Origin: Dyadobacter sp. 3J3
GTDB lineage: Bacteria > Bacteroidota > Bacteroidia > Cytophagales > Spirosomataceae
NCBI RefSeq assembly: GCF_009801115.1
Contig: NZ_VTOL01000017.1
Location: 40,331-104,330, forward strand
DNA: 64,000 nt
Direction of reading: 5' to 3'
Shown: positions 27,749 through 34,607 of the stretch, one piece after another
Layout: every line of letters starts with the position of its first letter
How positions within the stretch are numbered: the first letter of the stretch is position 1
The notes under the pieces: generated by a model
The model's input: the letters and a program-made list of their open reading frames with translations, nothing else
Databases searched by the model: none
What the model was told of the DNA's origin: nothing
Made by a program: the position numbers and the translations under genes

Positions 27749-28282
27749 CTAAACTTGTTTTGCGATCTGGATATTGGCAATCACTTTAATGTTTTCGCCC
27801 AACGCAAGTCCGCCGGTTTCAGTAAGGGAGTTGAAAGTAACACCGAAATCTTTGCGATTTACAGTTCCTGTTACTTCAAATCCAACTTTAATATTGCCAT
27901 ACTGATCTTTTTCAGTTCCACCATATTCTGCTTCCAGTTCCACTTCTTTTGTAACACCTTTCATTGTAAGATTGCCGATCAGGTTGAATAAATCACCTTT
28001 CGCTTTTTTGAAAGAAGTTGAAACGAAAGTGATTTCAGGAAATGCTGCTGCATCAAAAAAATCTGCTCCTTTCAAATGTTCGTCACGGCCTTCCTGACTT
28101 GTGTAAACGCTGTTTACATCCATAGAAAATTCTATTTTTGCATCTTCAAACTGATCATTTTCGGTAGTAGCCTGACCGCTGAAAGACGTAAATGCACCTG
28201 TAACAGTGGAAATAACAAGATGTTTTACTTTAAATTGTACTTCGGAGTGAAGTTTATCAACAACCCATGTAGTTTGTGACAT
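27749..28282 (-). CDS. YceI-family lipid-binding-like protein
   Basis: Protein of 177 residues with the YceI lipocalin-like barrel. It starts WVVDKLHSEVQFKVKHLVIS and continues with FDAAAFPEITFVSTSFKK and LTMKGVTKEVELEAEY, all family hallmarks. YceI proteins bind isoprenoid-like lipids. This one has no signal peptide, so it is probably cytoplasmic. It is divergent from a GNAT gene, and the shared region holds repeated CTATAC/GTATAG dyads. Confidence 0.93.
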   Translation of the reverse strand: MSQTTWVVDKLHSEVQFKVKHLVISTVTGAFTSFSGQATTENDQFEDAKIEFSMDVNSVYTSQEGRDEHLKGADFFDAAAFPEITFVSTSFKKAKGDLFNLIGNLTMKGVTKEVELEAEYGGTEKDQYGNIKVGFEVTGTVNRKDFGVTFNSLTETGGLALGENIKVIANIQIAKQV

Positions 28283-28375
28283 TTTTTGAAAAAGTTAATG
28301 TTAATTTTACTTATTGAGACTCGTTTAAGGAGACAAATAAAATGGTAACCTCAAATATACACATCAAAGGTAGGT

Positions 28376-28416
28376 CTATAAAATCAGTATAGTAATAGGC
28401 CTATACTATTGTATAG
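28376..28416. promoter_or_regulatory. Two CTATA/TATAG dyads, candidate operator
   Basis: CTATA at 28376-28380 faces GTATAG at 28387-28392. CTATAC at 28401-28406 faces GTATAG at 28411-28416. The two dyad centres lie about 24-25 bases apart in the divergent yceI/GNAT region. The bound regulator is unknown. Confidence 0.4.
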
Positions 28417-28446
28417 TGACATAAATTGATTTGACAAAAACTCTCT

Positions 28447-29154
28447 ATGCATTCTGATTCGTATAAAATTCTGGACAATCCTGTTTGGCACGCGTTACAG
28501 ACAGTGCACCAAAACTTTGCTTTGGGAACAACCAATATTAGTCGCTACCAACCTGGAACATTGCAAATCCTGGGTTGTGAAAATCCTGAAAAAGCGGATC
28601 TAAATACTTTACGTCCGTGGGTATCGGAAGGTGAAAAGCTGTTCATGGTTGGCAAACTTGCTGCTCCGGCATCTGGCTGGACAATCAGCAGGAGACTGGA
28701 TTGCATTCAGATGGTTTGCGAAAACAACGAAAGCCTGATCCTTGAACCTACCGAAGAAATCATTACGCTTACCGAAGCTGATCGACCTGAAATACTTGAA
28801 TTGATAAATCTGGTACAGCCGGGATATTTCTATAAGGATACGCCGTTGCTTGGAAATTATTTCGGGATCAGAAAAGATAATAAAATCGTTGCGATGGCGG
28901 GAGAAAGATTCCGGATGACTGGATTTTCAGAAATCAGTGCCGTCGCTACGCATCCGTTACACACAGGAAATAGGTATGCGCAAATGCTGGTCAGCCATGT
29001 AGCAAAAAGTATAATGAATGAAGGTGCTGTTCCATTTCTTCATTTTATAAATACCAATGCAAGAGCTGGTAAAGTATACGAATTTTTGGGGTTCAGAGAA
29101 CGCAGGGTTATTCCTTTTTGGGAGCTTATTGTGGAACCATTAAAGTTGAAATAA
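28447..29154 (+). CDS. GNAT-family acetyltransferase
   Basis: Protein of 235 residues. The C-terminal half (~110-235) is a GNAT fold of the FR47-like kind. A strand with EISAVATHPLHTGNRYAQML is the acetyl-CoA pyrophosphate-loop region, followed by FLHFINTNARAGKVYEFLGF. The N-terminal half is family-specific and contains WTISRRLDCIQMVCE. The acetyl acceptor is not evident. It has no co-transcribed neighbour. Confidence 0.85.
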   Translation: MHSDSYKILDNPVWHALQTVHQNFALGTTNISRYQPGTLQILGCENPEKADLNTLRPWVSEGEKLFMVGKLAAPASGWTISRRLDCIQMVCENNESLILEPTEEIITLTEADRPEILELINLVQPGYFYKDTPLLGNYFGIRKDNKIVAMAGERFRMTGFSEISAVATHPLHTGNRYAQMLVSHVAKSIMNEGAVPFLHFINTNARAGKVYEFLGFRERRVIPFWELIVEPLKLK

Positions 29155-29199
29155 TCCATGTTAAAATCAGATATGCATAGGATTAAGTTAAATAATACT

Positions 29200-29464
29200 T
29201 ATGCAATATTCTTAAATGTATTGCATCATAAATTTCGGTTTATTGTAAGAAATATCTTAATATTAGATCAAATATTACAATGCAATCGACTCATTGCAAT
29301 AATTAATTCTTAAATGAGATGAAGTATTAACTGGAACATTTACAAATGCGATGGTTATAAATTCGGATATCTACAATAATCGTAGTAATTTTACTACAAG
29401 TCTTACTAGCTAAGACTGTGAGAAATATTTAGTAAAAGAGCTTCGGATTTTCCGGAGCTTTTTC
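29200..29464 (+). ncRNA. Candidate structured non-coding RNA with terminal terminator
   Basis: The 661-base gap after the GNAT gene has a chain of perfect hairpins. ATGCAATA (29201-29208) pairs with TATTGCAT (29219-29226). TGCAAT (29281-29286) pairs with ATTGCA (29293-29298). GTAGTAA (29382-29388) pairs with TTACTAC (29391-29397). AGTCTTA (29399-29405) pairs with TAAGACT (29411-29417). A terminator stem, AGAGCTTCGGA...TCCGGAGCTTTTT, closes the chain at 29434-29464. No reading frame precedes the terminator closely. No RNA family is recognised, and the 5' end is a guess. Confidence 0.35.
29434..29464 (+). terminator. Orphan intrinsic terminator
   Basis: GAGCTTCGGA and TCCGGAGCTTTTTC form a stem with a TTT loop and a U-tract. 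The nearest upstream stop codon on this strand is about 280 bases away, at 29154. The stretch 29465-29815 that follows is AT-rich and shows nothing further. Confidence 0.7.
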
Positions 29465-29815
29465 TTTGCTTTAACTTTCTATAAATCTGCAACTTATCTT
29501 TATATAATTTTAAAAGAATAAAGTTTAAGATTCAGAATTGCGTTACTGCAAATATTTTAGAAGGTTTTGCGTATATAGTATTCAGTTCAAAAAAAGGATT
29601 TAGAAAAAATAAAAAAATTGAATTATTTACCGATAGTTACTAATTTATTTTAATTAGGTTCAGTATTTTTTTTGACTGCCGTATAAAAACATGAATTGAA
29701 GAATATTTATGGCAAGCCGTCTGTCAGTTTTATTGAAAAAATTATAATCCAAATCTGGCTTGTTTACGGGCATTATTTGTAACTTTAAATAATCAAACCC
29801 TCAACGAACATACAA

Positions 29816-30151
29816 GTGAATAAGTCAAACATCTTCGTATACACAGAACTTTCCAAACTAGTAAGCAGTCTAAGTAGTAATATTTTACTTTCAAAGCAAT
29901 ATTTAAGATCTCAGGCAGCTTATTTCAATATCATAGTCCCCAAATATTTCTCCGATACGCTAAGTCCGGAGTGGGAAAGTATTACAATCCAGATTAAGAA
30001 AATGGGCCCGAAATTTGACAAAGATGGAAAGCTGACTGCAAACGCAATCATTAATACTATTGATCAAATGACTTCGGAGGAATGTATTTCACTTGCTATG
30101 CGGGTGATCAGCCTTTACGATAAAGTCCGGATTGAGTTTGAGAAGGCGTGA
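29816..30151 (+). CDS. Small hypothetical protein
   Basis: A 111-residue protein that starts with GTG and that I do not recognise. It is soluble and mostly helical, with a Ser/Leu-rich N-terminus (LSKLVSSLSSNILLSKQYLRSQ) and a conserved-looking C-terminal helix (SEECISLAMRVISLYDKVRIEF). The reading frame is clean, its codon use resembles its neighbours, and its stop lies six bases from the convergent fic stop, which supports a real gene. A regulatory or antitoxin-like role is only a guess. Confidence 0.6.
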   Translation: MNKSNIFVYTELSKLVSSLSSNILLSKQYLRSQAAYFNIIVPKYFSDTLSPEWESITIQIKKMGPKFDKDGKLTANAIINTIDQMTSEECISLAMRVISLYDKVRIEFEKA

Positions 30152-30157
30152 TTTAGT

Positions 30158-31261
30158 CTAAATGGGAAGTAAATAACTTACACTGCGACCGCCGCCGGTT
30201 AGTAGTAACGCTTGTATTTCAACCAGATGTTGAAGATCCCTTGTAGCCGTGGATTTTGAGGTTTTGGTGATGCTCATATATTTTTTTGCCGTCATTCCCC
30301 CTGTAAAGCCATCTGGACCGGATTCGAGCATTTTCTGAATAGCTTTGGCCTGACGTTCATTAAATTTGTTTTTAAATTGATCATAAAACTTTGTTTTCTG
30401 TAAAGTGAAAGTCAATATTTTTCTTGCTTCCACTTGTGCGTCAAAGATCACTTGAACAAAGTAATGGATCCAGGCCGTAATTTCGTTATTACCCTGTGCT
30501 TTTTCCAAGGCACTGTAATATGATTTTCGGTCTGCTTCAATGCTACGTGACAGGCTTAACATGACAGGACGTCCCATAGTTTGGGATAAGGCTTTTTCTG
30601 CTAAAACTCTTCCAATACGTCCATTGCCATCCTCAAAAGGATGAATTGATTCAAAAAATAGATGAACAATGGCTGAACGAACAGGTCCTCTTTTGATTTC
30701 TTTGCTGCCACCAGGCGCTGTTGCGTTAAACCATTTTATAAATCTCTCCATCTCTTGTGGAACCTGTTGAGAAGGAGGGGCTTCGAAATGCACTTTTTCT
30801 CTTCCTATTGTTCCTGAAATAACCTGCATCGGTTCCATTCCTTTTCGCCATGTTCCTGAGTTGATTGTTTTATTTTCACTTAGCAACATCTCATGCCAGG
30901 CGAAAAGCTTTTCCTCTGTTAGTAAATTGGCATAGGTTTTACGGACATCAACCATCAGTGTACTTACCCCTTTGGCTCGCTTGTCTTTTACTATCTGCGG
31001 CCCGGAATTTAGTCCCAAATTATTTCTGATGGAAAAAACTACATCCTGGCGACTGATGTACTCGCCTTCAATTTCCGAGGTTTTAATGGCTTCCGAAACC
31101 AATATATCAAGTAGGTTTTCTGTTTTCACATGCTCAGGAGCGGCTTGCAGGATTCCTGAAATATTTCCGGTCTCTTCTGCAAAAGATAATAGCAAATCTT
31201 CTAAGTCCGAAAGGTTGTAAACGAAATCCGGCCATTCTGGTTGCTGCCAATTATAAGTCAT
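30158..31261 (-). CDS. Fic-family AMP-transferase with DUF4172 N-terminus and C-terminal winged helix
   Basis: Protein of 367 residues that transfers AMP from ATP to hydroxyl side chains of target proteins. The N-terminal DUF4172 region begins YNWQQPEWPDF and holds the inhibitory motif T-S-E-I-E65-G66 ((S/T)xxxE(G/N)), so the enzyme is self-inhibited. The catalytic Fic motif is intact: H207-PFEDGNGRIGR218. The tail (~305-367, GFTGGMTAKKYMSITKTSKS) is a winged helix likely to bind DNA. The promoter region carries four copies of a TGAGCC half-site, pointing to autoregulation. The target protein is unknown. Confidence 0.92.
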   Translation of the reverse strand: MTYNWQQPEWPDFVYNLSDLEDLLLSFAEETGNISGILQAAPEHVKTENLLDILVSEAIKTSEIEGEYISRQDVVFSIRNNLGLNSGPQIVKDKRAKGVSTLMVDVRKTYANLLTEEKLFAWHEMLLSENKTINSGTWRKGMEPMQVISGTIGREKVHFEAPPSQQVPQEMERFIKWFNATAPGGSKEIKRGPVRSAIVHLFFESIHPFEDGNGRIGRVLAEKALSQTMGRPVMLSLSRSIEADRKSYYSALEKAQGNNEITAWIHYFVQVIFDAQVEARKILTFTLQKTKFYDQFKNKFNERQAKAIQKMLESGPDGFTGGMTAKKYMSITKTSKSTATRDLQHLVEIQALLLTGGGRSVSYLLPI

Positions 31262-31341
31262 GAGCCAATTAATTTTCCTATTCGGCTCAAATATAAGAAA
31301 ATTATGAGCCGAATAGGTAATTTATTCGGCTCATAATTTTC
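31261..31341 (-). promoter_or_regulatory. Promoter and repeat operator of the fic gene
   Basis: GAAAATTATGAGCCGAATA (31297-31315) and its exact reverse complement (31323-31341) form a 19-base inverted repeat with a 7-base spacer. A third copy, TGAGCCGAATAGG on the minus strand, is at 31277-31289. A fourth half-site, GGCTCA, overlaps the start codon (31261-31266). A Bacteroidota -7 element, TATATTTG on the minus strand at 31288-31295, lies between them, so binding would block transcription. Confidence 0.7.
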
Positions 31342-31368
31342 CTATTTTCATTTAAAGCTGCTATAATC

Positions 31369-31544
31369 TTAACCCGTATGAACAGGCCCTCCATCAATAA
31401 TGTACTCAGCACTTTTAAGATATGCCGTAGGTGGAGAGGCCGAAAATGCAAGCAGTTGAGCAACTTCTTTCGATTCTGCAAAACAGCTATAAAGCCTTTT
31501 GTGTAAACACTTAAAGTAGATTTTGCAGGAGCATAAGTCAGAGT
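31369..31544 (-). pseudogene. Remnant of a short-chain dehydrogenase/reductase gene
   Basis: A decayed leftward fragment encodes the SDR active site TYAPAKSTLSVYTKGFIA, with the YxxxK motif at codons 31535-31521. A short break changes frame, and then the family C-terminus appears: AESKEVAQLLAF, SAEYIIDGGPVHTG and a stop at 31369-31371. The Rossmann half and about 50 residues after the active site are gone (176 bases remain of ~740). It lies between the fic operator and the intact ridA gene. Confidence 0.75.
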
Positions 31545-31657
31545 TTATTCATACAGTGGAAATAAACTCTGAACGTGTTGAGGAAAATAATTCAATTGAG
31601 ATAAATTCTTCCCTATTCTTTGAGTAAAAAAGTGTTAACTGGAAAATCGGTGAGTGA

Positions 31658-31665
31658 TACTTTTG
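31658..31665 (+). promoter_or_regulatory. Candidate -7 element before the ridA-like gene
   Basis: TACTTTTG matches the Bacteroidota TAnnTTTG element 56 bases before the ATG at 31721. No clear -33 TTTG was found, so this is tentative. Confidence 0.35.
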
Positions 31666-31720
31666 TAGCTTTGCTTGTAAGCAGAAGCTGAAATAACCTG
31701 ATTTTTAATCGACAATATAT

Positions 31721-32119
31721 ATGAATCCGGGAATCAAAATTATAAAAACAGACAAAGCCGCACCGGCGGGTGGGCACTATGTACAGGCAACTGTATTTAA
31801 TGGACAAATTTATATTTCAGGGCAGTTACCTGTAACGGCCGAAGGCCAGCACACTTTTCATGAATCTTTTGAAATACAGGCCAGACAAGCCATGAGAAAT
31901 TTGTTGGCTATTCTTGAATCGGCAGGCGGAAATGCCTCTGATTTACTGAAAGTTACAGTTTATCTTGTTGGTGTCAAGCATTGGCCTGAGTTCAATATTA
32001 TCTACGCGGAAATGCTGGGTGAGACGAAACCGGCACGTTCTGTTGTTCCTGTGCCGGAGCTGCATCATGGCTATATGATCGAAATTGACGCAATTGCCAT
32101 AGTGCCCTCTGACTCGTAG
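31721..32119 (+). CDS. RidA/YjgF-family protein, intact
   Basis: Cytoplasmic protein of 132 residues in the Rid family, which hydrolyses reactive enamine/imine intermediates. The conserved start of the fold is NGQIYISGQLPVTAEG. The arginine pocket is KPARSVVPVPELHHG, followed by IEIDAIAIV. The Arg that binds the substrate carboxylate is present, unlike in the broken exported copy at 10447-10963. It converges with the GT87 gene, with 32 bases between. Confidence 0.93.
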   Translation: MNPGIKIIKTDKAAPAGGHYVQATVFNGQIYISGQLPVTAEGQHTFHESFEIQARQAMRNLLAILESAGGNASDLLKVTVYLVGVKHWPEFNIIYAEMLGETKPARSVVPVPELHHGYMIEIDAIAIVPSDS

Positions 32120-32151
32120 TGATCATAGTAAGATAACAATTGTCTATTTTC

Positions 32152-33318
32152 TTACACTGGAAGATTTTCTGTTTTATTTGACGGTATGAACAGCTGAATT
32201 TGGACAATAAGCCAAATTAAAAGACAGGGTAGAACTCTTACTACCAGTGGTGGAATTGTTTCGTCAATGGGCCATGAGGATGGAAAGAAATCCCTGTTTA
32301 CCAAAACACAAAAAGCCAGAACAAAAATGGATAGAGGTTTCCACCACCAGTTTTGATCGCTTTTGTTGGCAACAAAGAAAATTGCCGCACCCATGATGGC
32401 GATAATGTAAGTAGGAGATTCAGAAGCGTGATTAAAAAGTATTACCCATAAAAAAGCATAAGCCAGCAAAAGCAATCTTTGTTTTTGCGTTTTATAATCA
32501 CCGCTTAGCCAGGTCCATCCCATTGTGATGGCAAACAGAATAACTCCCAGGAGCTGGACCTTACTAAGATCATTTTCTGTAAAAGATGGCATTGCCAATT
32601 TCATCATCCCCATAACAGAAGATCCAAAATTAACTTTATGGTCGTCAATCAGGCAGGTGATCCAGTTTTGATATACTTGCTGAAAGTAATCCAGTCCGGT
32701 AAACGGGAAGGGAAGAAGTGTTAGCGCTGCCAGCCATAAAATTGAATAAATGAAGTACTTTTTCTTTTCGGGATAAAAGAGAAAAAGCACGGCGAAAACA
32801 AGACCATACCCTTTGATGCAAAAGGCCAGTAACGGGAAAACGGCAGCCCATTTTGGCTTTGCCTTTTCCAGAAAAATAAAGGTAAATAATCCAAGCCCGG
32901 CTATAATGGAATTTGTTTGCTGACTGTGCAGGTTATTAAGCAATTCAATCAATACGAACCAATACATAAATACCTTCGCTTTTTCCGTAACAGGCATCAT
33001 TCTGACCGCATAATAAATTAAAAGCGAACTGATAGCGGTCCACAAGATCAGCGATAAGGAAACCGGTATCAAACTTAACGGACTAAAAAAAACGGGGAAT
33101 GCGGGGTGATACAAAAATATATCATAATACTCCGAAGGATATTCCAGATAAAGATTTTTGTGATCAAGAAGATGGAAAAACGACTGCCTGTAAATTATCA
33201 GATTATTATATCGACGAGGTCCCTGATTATAAAAAACTAAACTTATTACAAGGCTTAAAAGCAAATAAACGGAAAGAATTATTCTCTCTTTTGAGAAAAA
33301 TCGTAATGCACTTTTCAT
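32152..33318 (-). CDS. GT87/DUF2029-family membrane glycosyltransferase
   Basis: Polytopic membrane protein of 388 residues with about ten hydrophobic helices from residue ~15 to the end. A family-like periplasmic loop holds YLEYPSEYYDIFLYHPAFPVFFSPL after helix 1. The family uses polyprenyl-phosphate sugars to build cell-envelope glycans. The substrate and acceptor are unknown. It has no operon partner. Confidence 0.8.
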   Translation of the reverse strand: MKSALRFFSKERIILSVYLLLSLVISLVFYNQGPRRYNNLIIYRQSFFHLLDHKNLYLEYPSEYYDIFLYHPAFPVFFSPLSLIPVSLSLILWTAISSLLIYYAVRMMPVTEKAKVFMYWFVLIELLNNLHSQQTNSIIAGLGLFTFIFLEKAKPKWAAVFPLLAFCIKGYGLVFAVLFLFYPEKKKYFIYSILWLAALTLLPFPFTGLDYFQQVYQNWITCLIDDHKVNFGSSVMGMMKLAMPSFTENDLSKVQLLGVILFAITMGWTWLSGDYKTQKQRLLLLAYAFLWVILFNHASESPTYIIAIMGAAIFFVANKSDQNWWWKPLSIFVLAFCVLVNRDFFPSSWPIDETIPPLVVRVLPCLLIWLIVQIQLFIPSNKTENLPV

Positions 33319-33464
33319 TGTTAGGGATAATAGATATTTCTCAAAAGTAGTAATAACTTTTGGCCGTTAGCAGTCTGCTCTGGCAGGCAACGAATTTATA
33401 ATGTATAGCTAATGTTGGAAACTCAGGATTTTTTGAAATTAGCGCTTGTTATATTCCTTTATCT

Positions 33465-33513
33465 GAAAAACAAAACGGGCTGATAATACATCTAAATTGA
33501 TGCGTTATCAGCC
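33465..33513 (-). terminator. Intrinsic terminator after the TIM-barrel isomerase gene
   Basis: GGCTGATAA (33478-33486) pairs with TTATCAGCC (33505-33513). On the minus strand the stem is followed by CGTTTTGTTTTT. Confidence 0.75.
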
Positions 33514-33539
33514 TATTCTTAAAAAAATTAAAGCAATAA

Positions 33540-34385
33540 TTACTTTAATTTTTTGACTTCGGTATTATAATATTTTGTGGCTTCCCGAACGGAATTCAGA
33601 TTACTCGGTTTTTGGGTTTCATCCTTTTCAATATAAATGTTTCCTCGGAAATCCTGTTTTTTTAGCTCAGCGAAAATGCCAGGAAAATCTATAACGCCGG
33701 TACCAACCGTGACGTCTGAAAGTTTAGGATTATTAAATGCAGCGATATCTTTCAAATGTATCGCGATGATATGTCCTTTCAATTTTTTGATTGCATCCAA
33801 CGGGTCAACACCACTTTTTGGCCAGTGACCAAGATCCGCACAAGCTCCAAAATTCGGATGGTTTTTGATAGCCGCCAGCACAGAATCCGGATGCCAGTAA
33901 GCGCTGACACCCTTCCAGTGTTCGTGAATGGCCACCTTCATACCATAAACACCTGCAAGACTGTCGATGCTGTTCCACATGCTCACGGGCGGTTCCGCAC
34001 TAACGAACTTCACCCCGAAAGTTTTTGCGATTTCAAATTCTTTTTTCCAGGAATCTACCGTTTTACCACCTCCAATATAAATGGACTCAATTTTTATGCC
34101 CTTTTCAGTAACGAGTTTTTTCAACTTCTTAATTCCCGATGGAGATAGTTGCGAAATCAGACTGTCTTTCAATTCCGGCCCTGATTTATGGAAAGTCATT
34201 CCTTCAATATAACGGAGTCCGGCGCTGTCTACTTTTTCGACTGCATCCGGAAAGTTATAAGTGTGAAAGGTATACATGGCAACGCCTAGTTTCCAGTCGT
34301 CGGTTGCTTTTGTTTTTCTTTGGGCAAAGGATGAGGAAATAATAAAAATCAGCAGGAAAGTAAGAAACGAAGAACTTGATTTCAT
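33540..34385 (-). CDS. Secreted sugar phosphate isomerase/epimerase-like TIM-barrel protein
   Basis: Protein of 281 residues with a signal peptide (MKSSSSFLTFLLIFIISSSFA) and a xylose-isomerase-like barrel. It contains KLGVAMYTFHTYNFPDAVEK, the metal-site segments VAIHEHWKG and GACADLGHWPKSGVDP, and a closing GNIYIEKDET. The conserved His and Glu residues suggest an intact divalent-metal site. The type is common in polysaccharide-degrading Bacteroidota, but the substrate is unknown. It is divergent from the M14 operon. Confidence 0.88.
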   Translation of the reverse strand: MKSSSSFLTFLLIFIISSSFAQRKTKATDDWKLGVAMYTFHTYNFPDAVEKVDSAGLRYIEGMTFHKSGPELKDSLISQLSPSGIKKLKKLVTEKGIKIESIYIGGGKTVDSWKKEFEIAKTFGVKFVSAEPPVSMWNSIDSLAGVYGMKVAIHEHWKGVSAYWHPDSVLAAIKNHPNFGACADLGHWPKSGVDPLDAIKKLKGHIIAIHLKDIAAFNNPKLSDVTVGTGVIDFPGIFAELKKQDFRGNIYIEKDETQKPSNLNSVREATKYYNTEVKKLK

Positions 34386-34607
34386 ATTCAGCGATCAGGA
34401 TGTAATGGTTTTTTTAAATCTAGTAATAAATTAATTTCTATTGACAAATTAGCTTATTTCAACTTTCTCAAATTGTAACTAAGTGATGATTAAAGAAAAT
34501 AAATATTTGGTTTATCGTCAAAAATAAAGCATTTTTAAAAGTAGTATTCCGAAAATACCTCATTAATCTATTGATTTCACTCCAAATACCTAACTTAATC
34601 TACCGTA

